Part shown: positions 1 to 7,301 of the stretch, piece by piece
Numbering within the stretch: the first letter of the stretch is position 1
Layout: each line of letters starts with the position of its first letter
NCBI GenBank assembly: GCA_004297765.1
Contig: SCTZ01000221.1
Location: 1-54,020 of the forward strand
Source of the DNA: Chloroflexota bacterium
GTDB lineage: Bacteria; Chloroflexota; Dehalococcoidia; FW602-bin16
DNA: 54,020 nucleotides
Reading direction: 5' to 3'
Notes under the pieces: generated by a model
Database searches by the model: none
What the model was told of the DNA's origin: nothing
What the model saw: only the letters and a program-made list of their open reading frames with translations
Translations under genes and position numbers: made by a program

Positions 1-100
1 AGCGTATAGATCGATGGTGCGCTACCATGCTGGTTTTGTCGCGGGAGGAATAAGCGGTGGAGAAACTGCGATTCGGTGAGACGCTTCAGCTTGGTCTGGA
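1..100. repeat. Terminal direct repeat (circular closure)
   Basis: These 100 bases are identical to 53921-54020. Such an exact terminal overlap is what an assembler leaves when a circular molecule is linearised. The gene that straddles the joint stays in frame, which supports a real circle of 53,920 bp rather than a biological terminal repeat. Confidence 0.93.
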
Positions 101-269
101 CATAGGTCAGCGAGCCGGGGCTGTAGAGTAGGCGGCATACCTGGTAGCTAGTCAGGTAATGGTAGCGTAAGAGCGCCCGTAGAATGGCGTCCTCGGACAG
201 GCCAATCATGACGGGTTTCGGTCTCTTCTGCTCTCGTGAAGGGGCGGCGGGCTCCGGCATAGCAACCAT
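1..269 (-). CDS. Replication-relaxation protein, N-terminal part (continues at 53920)
   Basis: This is the start of a roughly 304-residue protein whose remainder is at 53275-53920. Read across the joint there is no stop. The N-terminal 90 residues form a winged-helix-like segment (about residues 24-75, with motifs AILRALLRYHYLT and VCRLLYSPGS) typical of the Pfam Replic_Relax family, named for plasmid replication and relaxation functions. ATG is possible at 269 or 260. A promoter on the minus strand (TTGACA at 297-292, 18-base spacer, TAAGAT at 273-268) has its -10 box only 7 bases before the ATG at 260, so a leaderless start at 260 is the better choice. The gene lies just upstream of a VirD4-type ATPase (53253). 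Confidence 0.8.
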   Translation of the reverse strand, partial: MVAMPEPAAPSREQKRPKPVMIGLSEDAILRALLRYHYLTSYQVCRLLYSPGSLTYVQTKLKRLTESQFLHRLFLPRQNQHGSAPSIYT

Positions 270-297
270 CTTAGCAAGCTATCGAAGATATTGTCAA
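268..297 (-). promoter_or_regulatory. Promoter of the replication-relaxation gene
   Basis: TTGACA (297-292), 18-base spacer and TAAGAT (273-268) on the minus strand. The -10 box overlaps the first ATG (269) and ends 7 bases before the second ATG (260), which predicts a leaderless transcript. Confidence 0.5.
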
Positions 298-386
298 GCG
301 GCATTTTTGAGGCTGGGAGTAAGAGCGCTTGATCTGTTGAGTGGTATACTAGCGGTAGCTCGCTACATAGCTACGTGCTAGCAAAC

Positions 387-773
387 ATGAAAGAAAGGGG
401 ACAGCAGTCATCGGTAGGGCGGGCCAACGCCGGAAACGGCGAAGGCTTCAATGGCGATTTTGGTAAGGAGCTCTCACAAGAAGCCCTGCGCAGCCACTTT
501 GAGCAAAAATATGCGTCGCATCTGATAGGCGAAATGGTTCGCAGGAATGAGGATGGCTCCCAAACCCAAATTCGCGCCTACGAGTTGATCATCGACCCTG
601 TAAATCAGGCGGAGCGCCGCGGCATCCTTACTGACTTCGGTCTTCGCGCCGCCCAGGCGGGGTACAAACAAGCGCTCGGGACAGTTGAGCTGCCAGGTGT
701 GGGCTACAGGGATACGGAAGGCAGACGCCCATTGACTGTGGTTTACTTCTTCCTGGAAAGACCCTCCTCCTGA
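387..773 (+). CDS. Hypothetical protein, 128 aa
   Basis: I do not recognise the family. The protein is soluble and lacks membrane segments. A mixed alpha/beta middle contains the motif LIIDPVNQAERRGILTDFG and the C-terminus is VVYFFLERPSS. I chose ATG 387; an in-frame GTG at 375 would add four residues. No clear Shine-Dalgarno site precedes either start. A TATACT box lies about 40 bases upstream and the intervening DNA carries GCTAGC-like palindromes. The gene is divergent from the replication-relaxation gene and convergent with the VirD4-like ATPase at 794, so it probably belongs to the transfer/replication core. Function unknown. Confidence 0.6.
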   Translation: MKERGQQSSVGRANAGNGEGFNGDFGKELSQEALRSHFEQKYASHLIGEMVRRNEDGSQTQIRAYELIIDPVNQAERRGILTDFGLRAAQAGYKQALGTVELPGVGYRDTEGRRPLTVVYFFLERPSS

Positions 774-793
774 GCATCTTGCAAGCGCCAACC

Positions 794-3058
794 TCAGAGG
801 GGAGCACGGCGTCGCGTGGTAGGGGGAGGATCGTCCCCGCGTTGACGCTCAGCGATCTCCCGCTCGACATCTTCCCTCAGCCGGTAATACTGCTGCCGGC
901 TGCGCGCGCGGATTTGCTCAGCCCGCGCGAGAGCTTCGGGCGTCACGACCATCCCTTGATATTCAGGGGTATGGATGGTGTACTCGGATGAGTGCCTGCC
1001 CTGCTGGATTTTGCATCGCGCGTGATACTTCCCAAGGTTCACAAGGTTGCTAGCGATTTGATTTTCGACCTCCTGAGTAGTCGCTGGCTTATCGTAGATG
1101 GGCTCGTACTCGCCGCTTGCAACGAGTAAGGGATTCTGGGTGAGCTCGCGAGCCACAGACAGAAAGCAGGAGGCCCATAGTTGAAGTTGGTGGTATTCGT
1201 ATTGGGAGCGTTCTGCAGCGAGAACGCGGCTCAGTTCCTCCGCGCGAGCGATGCGTTCAATGAGACGCCCGCGAAACCTTAGCAACCCGTCGATTTTTTC
1301 CCTATTGTAATAGTGACTCTTGGCAGTCTCCATACCTTTAGGCGTCCAGACTCGTGACCATTTGCCTTCTTCGCACTGAGTGATGGCGGCGATCCGGGCC
1401 TGGCGCTCTGCTGCGAGCGTGATGATATGGTCACGCCAAAAGGCTTCACGTTCGGCAATGAAGTTATCGTGGGCTAGCGAGGGGTTAAGAATGCTGACAA
1501 CGGAGTCGCGGACGGCAGGAGAAAGGAAAACGTCGAGGGTAGGTTCTCCTTGCTCACTGAGGAACGTCGATATATAGCCCCACTCATGTCCATCCTGATC
1601 ACTATGGTCAACATCTTGGGGATGGAAGCCGAAGTGAGCACGAAAGGAAATCAGAATGTCGGCCAGACGGACAGCTTCTTCTTCGGAGTAGGGTTTGATG
1701 GTACCACGCATGAGATCCGTGAGATAGGTATTGAGGGTACGCTGTGAAGATTCGAGCCAAATCTTGCTGCCCTTGTATTTACCCTTATCTTGAAAGAGAT
1801 AATTCCAATCTGAAGGGAACACGCATGGCTTCATAGTCCAGTTGCGGCGTTCCTGCCACTCGTATAGAGGCCGTAGGAACTCGTCGATGAAAGTTCGGAC
1901 AGTGCTGTTTTGGTGACCTGCGGTCAGAAGCTGTTGTAAAGGGTCTGGTGTGGGAATCATTTTGGGCCGCTGCCCAACGATTGCCGGTGGAGGCGGAGTG
2001 CGGTCAAACTGCTTGGCCATCTCCTCAGCGTCTTGGCCAGTGATTCTAAAGACAACGATGTTGCCGCCCTGGAGACTGGCGCCGCGATTGGCGGCGTCTA
2101 GAATCGTGCGCTCTTGGTGGGCAAAGGTCGTGGCGATGCCGAACTTGCGCCCGCCTTTGAGGATACGGGCAAAGTCGGCCGTGGCGAAAAGATCATACTC
2201 GTCGACGTAGAGCATAAAGGGTGTTCGTTCGCCGGCCTGAATATCGCCACGTGAGAGGGCCGCGCGGTAGATCTGACTGATGACAGCGGTCCCCACGAGG
2301 CGACGAACGGTCTCGAACCGCTCGGAGAGCGTGATAAGGACGATCTTGCCGCTGTCCATCCATTCCCGAAAATGGACGGTGCTGCGACTCTGTCCCACGA
2401 TGTGCCGGATGAGTGAATTGCCGGTGAACTGACGCACCTTGTTCATCGTGGAGCGGTAGTGCTCCCGCTGCTCGCCTTCGCGCATCTCGTCATACTCTTG
2501 CTCCCAGAAATCGCGCACTTCGCCGTGTGGGAGATTCGACACGAGCCTTTTGCGGAACGTATCCCGCCGGAGAAGCATGGAGATCTCTGCCATGGTGTAG
2601 GGGGGATTAGCGATCAGGCTGGCGGTACAATTGGACAGCAAGTCCTCGAGCAACGGTCCCCAGCTATAACCTGAACTATGGGGATCGCCCCAGATCTTCA
2701 AGAAGATCTGCATCGCCTGTTCGCGGGTCTGCTCAAGGATGAGCGGGTTCTGTGGTTCGTCTAGAGCGTAGAGGTTAAGACCGAATGCGTAGTCAGGATC
2801 AAGAGGGTCGAGCAGGATCACATCCTTCTCACGATGGGCTGGGATCTGTTCCAAAAGTTCGCGGGTGAGGTCGCCGTGGGGGTCGATACAGCAGAGCCCA
2901 AAGCCTGCCTGCATATCCTGTAGAATCATCTGCTGGATGAGCGTCGTCTTGCCCATGCCGGTGCCTCCGAGAATGTAGAGCCCCTGCAGGCGATCCTTGT
3001 GGTGAAATGCAACCTCCTGCCCCGTATCGACGTCGCGACCCAAAATCACCCCGTCCAT
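794..3058 (-). CDS. VirD4/TraD-type coupling ATPase (754 aa)
   Basis: A P-loop ATPase of the VirD4/TraG/TraD superfamily, which pumps DNA or couples it to a secretion channel at the membrane. Walker A is GGTGMGKTT at about residues 31-39, followed by the family-typical IDPHGDL motif. Walker B is LYVDEYD at about 285. After the ATPase core, a long C-terminal half (about 350 residues) contains charged helices and resembles nothing I can name. No transmembrane helix precedes the Walker A motif, so it is of the soluble type. ATG 3058 follows GGGGGAGACTA, a good ribosome site; an upstream TTG at 3082 is less likely. A second, shorter ATPase of the same superfamily is at 51760. No VirB4, other channel genes or classical relaxase are present on the replicon. 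Confidence 0.85.
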   Translation of the reverse strand: MDGVILGRDVDTGQEVAFHHKDRLQGLYILGGTGMGKTTLIQQMILQDMQAGFGLCCIDPHGDLTRELLEQIPAHREKDVILLDPLDPDYAFGLNLYALDEPQNPLILEQTREQAMQIFLKIWGDPHSSGYSWGPLLEDLLSNCTASLIANPPYTMAEISMLLRRDTFRKRLVSNLPHGEVRDFWEQEYDEMREGEQREHYRSTMNKVRQFTGNSLIRHIVGQSRSTVHFREWMDSGKIVLITLSERFETVRRLVGTAVISQIYRAALSRGDIQAGERTPFMLYVDEYDLFATADFARILKGGRKFGIATTFAHQERTILDAANRGASLQGGNIVVFRITGQDAEEMAKQFDRTPPPPAIVGQRPKMIPTPDPLQQLLTAGHQNSTVRTFIDEFLRPLYEWQERRNWTMKPCVFPSDWNYLFQDKGKYKGSKIWLESSQRTLNTYLTDLMRGTIKPYSEEEAVRLADILISFRAHFGFHPQDVDHSDQDGHEWGYISTFLSEQGEPTLDVFLSPAVRDSVVSILNPSLAHDNFIAEREAFWRDHIITLAAERQARIAAITQCEEGKWSRVWTPKGMETAKSHYYNREKIDGLLRFRGRLIERIARAEELSRVLAAERSQYEYHQLQLWASCFLSVARELTQNPLLVASGEYEPIYDKPATTQEVENQIASNLVNLGKYHARCKIQQGRHSSEYTIHTPEYQGMVVTPEALARAEQIRARSRQQYYRLREDVEREIAERQRGDDPPPTTRRRAPL

Positions 3059-3189
3059 TAGTCTCCCCCTAGTCTCTCCCAAAGAACCGTGCGCCCTTCC
3101 CTTCCGCGCTCACTTTACACGCAAACACCATACTAACGCGCCCCTCCCACCTCATCAATAGGGATACCTTTACCAATGCGTACAACCTA

Positions 3190-3219
3190 TCGACTTCTTG
3201 CTATATAGTTTGCTATAAT
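3190..3219 (+). promoter_or_regulatory. Promoter for the 3228 gene, leaderless
   Basis: TCGACT (3190-3195), 18-base spacer and perfect TATAAT (3214-3219). The ATG at 3228 is only 8 bases after the -10 box, so transcription should start at or next to the start codon. Confidence 0.6.
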
Positions 3220-3227
3220 AGGCGCAT

Positions 3228-3773
3228 ATGCGTCCAGGCGAACGAGAGCCAAAACACTTCTATTCTCAGGGCGAGTCCAGTATAGGTCCTCCGCTACCTC
3301 CTGACCTCGCTGAGTTCCTCAAGGATCGACTATTCGCCTGTGTCACTATGGCAACGAACAATGGCACCGTTTTCGTGATTAAGGCGCCCAATCGTGAAAT
3401 CGAAAGCGTCCGCGGACGTGTCCCCATCCAGGTGCGCCACGAACTCTACGAGCACTCCGCAGCTCCGGTCATCCGCACAGTTATCACGATCTACGATCAG
3501 CCTGATAGTCCCCTGGCCTTGGAGAGCTTTATCAATATTCATGACGAGAACCAGCGGGCAGATTTTTCCGCCCTGGCTAATCAGGACCAGCTGTACTTGC
3601 TGTTCTATGACGAGGGGCTGAGGCACCAGTTGAATAAGGCTGTCTCCAACAAAGCAAAAGAGGACATTCCGCAGATCTTGGATGAGGCTGATCGCTTGTA
3701 CAAAGCGATCCCAGAGGAGAACTTCGATTTCGACACAGCAAAAGCGGCTATTATGAGGCAGACGAGCTTATGA
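3228..3773 (+). CDS. Hypothetical protein, 181 aa
   Basis: Unrecognised soluble protein. The central part (residues 30-130) alternates short strands and helices, with the motifs LPPDLAEFLKD, FVIKAPNREIE and LYLLFYDEGLRHQL. The C-terminal 50 residues are helical and charged. The ATG sits 8 bases downstream of a TATAAT box, with no Shine-Dalgarno sequence, so the message is predicted to be leaderless. It is followed after 175 bases by the single-strand-binding protein on the same strand, with a strong hairpin between them. A role in plasmid replication or transfer is likely from position only. Confidence 0.65.
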   Translation: MRPGEREPKHFYSQGESSIGPPLPPDLAEFLKDRLFACVTMATNNGTVFVIKAPNREIESVRGRVPIQVRHELYEHSAAPVIRTVITIYDQPDSPLALESFINIHDENQRADFSALANQDQLYLLFYDEGLRHQLNKAVSNKAKEDIPQILDEADRLYKAIPEENFDFDTAKAAIMRQTSL

Positions 3774-3852
3774 GGCGGGATAGCAGGTAAAAACTGGCTA
3801 TCAAGCGAAGGATGGGGCCTTCGTTGGTGACATAGAATCCTCGCGGCGAGGC

Positions 3853-3908
3853 GCCGTCAAGGGCGAGCCCCGCCAAGCGGGGCGAGTTCATCGAAGACCC
3901 TTGACGGC
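3853..3908. repeat. Long nested hairpin F (intergenic)
   Basis: An 11-base perfect outer stem (GCCGTCAAGGG at 3853-3863 with CCCTTGACGGC at 3898-3908) encloses an inner GCCCCGC/GCGGGGC hairpin and an asymmetric bulge. The core from AAGGG through the inner hairpin is nearly identical to hairpin A at 46002-46059, although the outer bases differ in a compensating way. It lies between the 3228 gene and the SSB gene. Confidence 0.7.
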
Positions 3909-3947
3909 ATAAGCCAAGCCGCGTGGTACAAGACACTCGAACATCAT

Positions 3948-4640
3948 ATGCGGGAGCGAGAACAGAGCCATAGCTGGCCTCTTGAGGGTTTGAAGGAAGC
4001 CTTCAAGACGAGCCCAGAAAGAACCAGGGATATCGCCTTTGGCGATGGCCTGCGCTTTGTCGTGGACCAGGAAAAGGGCAAAACGCTTGAGCTGTATCCC
4101 CAAGCGGGCGTGGCGCGCGTGAGCACGCGGGACGCGCGCATTGAGCTCCACCGGGTGGATCCACCGCTGGTGTCGAGCGAAGGAATCATGTTTGACGGCC
4201 AGCGTGAGGGCGAGGCAGTCCGGCTATCGGTGACTCCGCGTGGCGAGATTGCCCTGCTGATCGCGCCTCTCACGGGAGAAGTGGACAATGTTCCAGAAGA
4301 AACGCCGGGACCAGAGAAACCGCCAGAGCAGGCGGAATCGCGAGAGCGAGAGCGCCTGATGCTCGCGGGTCGCGTTGGCGCGACGCCGGCGTATCGCACG
4401 ACGCCCAAGGGACTGCTCGTGGCGCGCTTCCCTCTCGCCGTGCACCACCATGAAGAGCAGAAGACCAGCTGGCACACCGTCCTGGCCTTTGGCGAGCGCG
4501 CGAAGAAGCTCCAGGACAACCTCAAGAAGGGCGATGCCATCGAGGTAATCGGCTATCTGCACACCCGCCAGATGCGAACCCGCGAGGGGAAAAATAGGAT
4601 GGTGCAGGAGATCTACGCGGTTGTCGTTAAGACACGCTGA
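3948..4640 (+). CDS. ssb: Single-strand DNA-binding protein with extra N-terminal domain
   Basis: The C-terminal part (about residues 128-230) is an SSB-type OB fold: it begins RLMLAGRVGATPAYRTT, contains LVARFPLAV, WHTVLAFGERA and DAIEVIGYLHT, and ends with VQEIYAVVVKTR. SSB coats single-stranded DNA during replication and transfer. The first 110 residues are not part of the usual SSB layout and form a strand-rich domain (TLELYPQAGVARVST, VRLSVTPRGEIALLIA), joined by a Pro/Glu-rich linker. The acidic C-terminal tail that normally recruits partners is absent. The N-terminus MREREQ recurs in other genes here. No obvious Shine-Dalgarno site is present (the bases before the ATG are ACACTCGAACATC). 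Confidence 0.8.
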   Translation: MREREQSHSWPLEGLKEAFKTSPERTRDIAFGDGLRFVVDQEKGKTLELYPQAGVARVSTRDARIELHRVDPPLVSSEGIMFDGQREGEAVRLSVTPRGEIALLIAPLTGEVDNVPEETPGPEKPPEQAESRERERLMLAGRVGATPAYRTTPKGLLVARFPLAVHHHEEQKTSWHTVLAFGERAKKLQDNLKKGDAIEVIGYLHTRQMRTREGKNRMVQEIYAVVVKTR

Positions 4641-4786
4641 GAAAGGCGCTAGAATGCCCGTAGACGGTCCGAAAACGCGGAGGATACATCTATGTATCTC
4701 TTCACCCAAAAACCACGTAGAATCGCGTCCTGGCGCGCCAGGGGCATTTGTTTTTGGGCAGCGTCAGTAGTGGAATGGCCGAGCAT

Positions 4787-4824
4787 AAAATAAGCCGCCA
4801 TCCCGTGGGGTCGGGACGGCGGCT
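4787..4824 (-). terminator. Rho-independent terminator of the 4831 gene
   Basis: On the minus strand, AGCCGCC...GGCGGCT arms with inner CGGGA/TCCCG pairing form a strong stem (4824-4793), followed by TTATTTT. It lies directly after the stop codon of the zinc-ribbon gene. Confidence 0.85.
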
Positions 4825-4830
4825 GAACTG

Positions 4831-5091
4831 CTATTTGACAGATGCGCGCTCTTTGTTGATGCGCTTCTCCGCCTTGGCTAGGAACGTCTGTTCCCTGGGC
4901 ATGAGGGCGAAAGCCACGGTGTACTCTCCGCACTGGGTGCAAAACAGCGATCCCATGCACGTGGTGCAGAGCATATTCGTCTCAGCCTCTCCGATATCCT
5001 TGGCGTCGTCTCTCGCATGGGCAGCGAGCTGCGAAAGAATATCTATGCGCTGCTGGCACTTGGGACACCTTGTGTAGAGCGTTGTCGCCAT
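4831..5091 (-). CDS. Small zinc-ribbon-like protein, 86 aa
   Basis: Three CxxC pairs (CPKC near residue 9, CTTC near 42, CTQC near 51) suggest one or two bound zinc ions. The C-terminal 25 residues are basic and helical. The family is not recognised. The start ATG follows AAAGGAGG at a good distance. The gene has its own long structured leader (hairpin at 5162-5212) and its own terminator, so it is a single-gene unit, like the small genes at 45-51 kb. It might bind nucleic acid, but this is inference from the cysteine motifs. Confidence 0.75.
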   Translation of the reverse strand: MATTLYTRCPKCQQRIDILSQLAAHARDDAKDIGEAETNMLCTTCMGSLFCTQCGEYTVAFALMPREQTFLAKAEKRINKERASVK

Positions 5092-5245
5092 GATTACTAC
5101 CTCCTTTCCGGCTGCTAGGCATTCTGCCTTGCCGCCTCAAGCGGTGCGCACGGACGGGGCAGCGTCAAGGAGGAACACGGGCGCTTGCGCACCGTGGGAA
5201 AATCCTTGACGCAATAAGCCCCGCCGTGTGCCACAATGAGAAGGC
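5092..5245 (-). promoter_or_regulatory. Structured 5' leader E
   Basis: On the minus strand, a 10-base perfect stem (GCGTCAAGGA/TCCTTGACGC, 5212-5203 with 5171-5162) encloses a CACGG/CCGTG-type inner hairpin. Closer to the gene, CGGCAAGGC/GCC-type pairing is followed by AAAGGAGG. The overall plan (long nested hairpin, smaller hairpin, strong ribosome site) matches leaders A-D, with different sequence. Confidence 0.5.
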
Positions 5246-5821
5246 GCAAGGCAGACCGACCATGGAGGCACGCAAATCCCGAGTGAAAGCGCCGCCTGAG
5301 AAAAGCGTGCGATCTGCAGATCCGACAGGCTCCTCGCCAGAGGTGAGTTCCTATGCGTCTGAGGGAAGGGGGTCAAGGGGGAATTCCCGAAGACGCCGGC
5401 CCCCCTTGGGGGTGCCCTCTCACCTGCATGAGTACAGCCTCTGTTCGTTGACTTTCTTTACCCACTGTTGGTGCTGTGTTCGGGAGGTTGTGCAGGTGAG
5501 AGGGCGGGGGGAGTCAGCGACAAAAAGGACCCGTAGGGACTTTTAGCAGCAAAACGATAGTGAAGCTGCGGTGGCGCTGACTCCCCCCGCCCGTAGGGCA
5601 CCCACCCCCACGAAGCAAGGCGCAGTGGGGGCTCTTCCCCCTTGCTCAATCTGTCCGATAGGACCACAAATCTGTTCGAGGAGTTTCTGTACTCGGCGAT
5701 GGCTTCGAGGCGATGGAGCCTCAACTTCTACCCGAGACTCTATAGCTCTGATAGGCTCCTGAGGGACTTTTGTCCTCGTTCAAGCGGCTTGTTCGAAAGA
5801 ATTCGCACGGGCCGCCAGGAT
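5246..5821. other. Non-coding region rich in inverted repeats (candidate origin or structured RNA)
   Basis: No convincing gene. Perfect arms seen: CAAGGGGG 5374-5381 with CCCCCTTG 5401-5408; GCCCTCTCACCTGCA 5414-5428 with its complement at 5491-5505; a 16-base arm beginning GCGGGGGG at 5504-5519 with 5575-5590; CCCCCAC 5605-5611 with GTGGGGG 5625-5631; GAGGCGATGGAGCCTC 5707-5722; GAGGGAC TTTT GTCCTC near 5760-5776. The two longest stems enclose smaller hairpins and so form branched structures. It lies downstream of the initiator gene. A transfer origin, a single-strand replication origin or a structured RNA would all fit. Confidence 0.6.
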
Positions 5822-7222
5822 CTAATGCTTCACAAGATGGCCATACTTGCCCTTGATATACTTGTCACGGTCTTCTGACGTCTTCGGGGCAGCGGGTTGG
5901 GATCCACCCGAGCTCTGAGCTGGGTCTTGGTCTTTCATGCCCAATAAGTCTCTTACCACCGCCCAGAAGTACGGCATCTTATTTCTCAGCGGAGCACCGC
6001 CTCCGGCAGACTTTCTGATGTTGGCGCGCTCGCGGGTTCTGGCTCTTGCCTGGTAGAGAACCTGGCCAAAGGATTCATCGCTGAATCCAGAGGCCTTGAT
6101 AAGCCGCATGGCTTGTGAGACGTTTGATCTCACGTGCTCCTGGTCATGGAACTCGCTAGACAACTCGGTGATGAGAGATTCGATATATGGGGTGGCTTTG
6201 GGTGGGCGACCTCGAGGTGCAGAAGCAGGTTCTGCTGGCTGAGGGATTAGTTGCTTCTGTCTCTCGGCGAGAACCTCGCCCACTGAGGCAAGACCATATG
6301 AGCTGGGTGTCAAGTTGGAGCGTTGAGCGCTGGCGGCAGAGTTATCCACAGTTGCTCGTTGAGCTTGGTTTTCCCCTAGAACCCCTTTCCGTTTCGACTT
6401 CGATAATTCTAAATTATTCGAAGTTATATTAGTCGAATTATTTGGTTCTTGTTCTGTCTTGTTAATACGCTGGTTCTTGTTAGTGTCAAGTGGCACCGTG
6501 ACGGTGTGACTTGACACGGTACTTGACACGGTCGATTTATTTTCAACCGTGTCAAGAAAACTTGACACGGTATCATTATGATGCTCAGTGTCCCCGGAAA
6601 CCCGCTCGTGGTCAAAGATCTGAAGGTTGGCGATGGGAAGCACCCGATACCCATTGCGCGCCCATCGGCCGTCGTCACAGCGATTTTCTTTGACGATCAA
6701 AACGACCGGCTTATCTTGAAAGCGAAAGTCGGCAAGACTTTGGATCCGCTCGTTTGCCATTTGCCGAGAGCAGCCAAGAGCCTTGGCGAGCTCTGATTGC
6801 GAGGGAAAGCAGTAGCCGCCTGCGTCCATGTATGTGGCTAGAACACAAAGGGTTTTCCAGTTGCGATCGGAGATGGCAGCGAGGAGTCCCGAGGAGCGAG
6901 CCTCAAGATACATCTTGACGAAGACCCGCTGCGACCATTCGCCGGAAAGAAGATCAAATTCCCTTTCAGACTGGATGGTGACGAGGTGGGCAGGGGCTCC
7001 TACAGGAGACGGTGTCTGGGAGTTTGTGTGAGGGTTAGCTTGATGGCGTGCTAGCGTGCTAGCTAGCGTGCTAGCAGGCGATGAGGTATTGATTGTACTT
7101 TTGTGTGAAGACGCCAGGCCACCCTGTGAGGGTCCTGGTGGTCTACCACGCTTGTTGGACTGTCTTGGCTGTTGGTTCGCCTCCCTGTAGCCTAGTTGAT
7201 TACCATCATTATTCTTATTCAT
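5822..7222 (-). CDS. Putative plasmid replication initiator (HTH, 466 aa)
   Basis: The N-terminal 80 residues are low-complexity and Ser/Thr/Ala-rich. Residues about 115-200 form a winged helix-turn-helix (WKTLCVLATYMDAGG, SQSELAKALGCSRQMANERI). The middle 150 residues are unstructured, and this is where the DNA encodes iterons (6509-6571). The C-terminal 110 residues resemble the helical C-terminal segments of DnaD/replication proteins (FGQVLYQARARTRERA, MPYFWAVVRDLLGM). Initiators with origin repeats inside their own gene are known in RepA_N-type Gram-positive plasmids; whether this protein is homologous is unproven. The gene follows the ExeA-like ATPase and RHH genes on the same strand, with GCTAGC palindromes between. 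Alternative: a phage-like HTH regulator. Confidence 0.65.
   Translation of the reverse strand: MNKNNDGNQLGYREANQQPRQSNKRGRPPGPSQGGLASSHKSTINTSSPASTLASTLARHQANPHTNSQTPSPVGAPAHLVTIQSEREFDLLSGEWSQRVFVKMYLEARSSGLLAAISDRNWKTLCVLATYMDAGGYCFPSQSELAKALGCSRQMANERIQSLADFRFQDKPVVLIVKENRCDDGRWARNGYRVLPIANLQIFDHERVSGDTEHHNDTVSSFLDTVENKSTVSSTVSSHTVTVPLDTNKNQRINKTEQEPNNSTNITSNNLELSKSKRKGVLGENQAQRATVDNSAASAQRSNLTPSSYGLASVGEVLAERQKQLIPQPAEPASAPRGRPPKATPYIESLITELSSEFHDQEHVRSNVSQAMRLIKASGFSDESFGQVLYQARARTRERANIRKSAGGGAPLRNKMPYFWAVVRDLLGMKDQDPAQSSGGSQPAAPKTSEDRDKYIKGKYGHLVKH
6398..6571. other. Candidate replication origin: AT-rich palindrome plus 12-base iterons
   Basis: Three direct copies of ACTTGACACGGT lie at 6509-6520, 6521-6532 and 6560-6571, with an inverted copy ACCGTGTCAAG at 6546-6556 and partial copies near 6483 and 6495. 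Next to them, 6398-6480 is AT-rich and holds a near-palindrome (CTTCGATAATT ... ATTATTCGAAG). The whole array is inside the initiator-like gene and encodes its Thr/Val/Ser-rich linker. Confidence 0.7.
7045..7078. repeat. GCTAGC palindrome cluster 1
   Basis: GCTAGC at 7050, 7058, 7062 and 7070, in the pattern GTGCTAGC repeated with an 8-base rise. It lies inside the N-terminal low-complexity part of the initiator gene and may be a binding array for the neighbouring ribbon-helix-helix protein. Confidence 0.65.
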
Positions 7223-7271
7223 ATATCTCTTCCGCCGAGTTGTGCCGACGGGTTATGTAGGTAGTGAGACG

Positions 7272-7301
7272 GCTAGCGTGCTAGCAGGCTATCATGCTAG
7301 C
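7272..7301. repeat. GCTAGC palindrome cluster 2
   Basis: GCTAGC at 7272, 7280 and 7296. It lies between the initiator gene and the end of the ribbon-helix-helix gene, where a promoter/operator for the initiator is expected. Confidence 0.65.

Noticed and set aside
5137..5376. 79-aa minus-strand reading frame over leader E
   Set aside because: It covers the nested hairpin and has no start signals; explained by the leader.
5226..5546. A 106-aa plus-strand reading frame
   Set aside because: It runs through the perfect inverted repeats, has no ribosome site and low-complexity Arg/Ser/Gly composition, so it is not a gene.
6509..6571. Short spaced repeats considered as a CRISPR array
   Set aside because: Units are 12 bases, spacers 0-27 bases, one copy inverted, and the array is inside a gene. 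No cas genes. Iterons explain it better.
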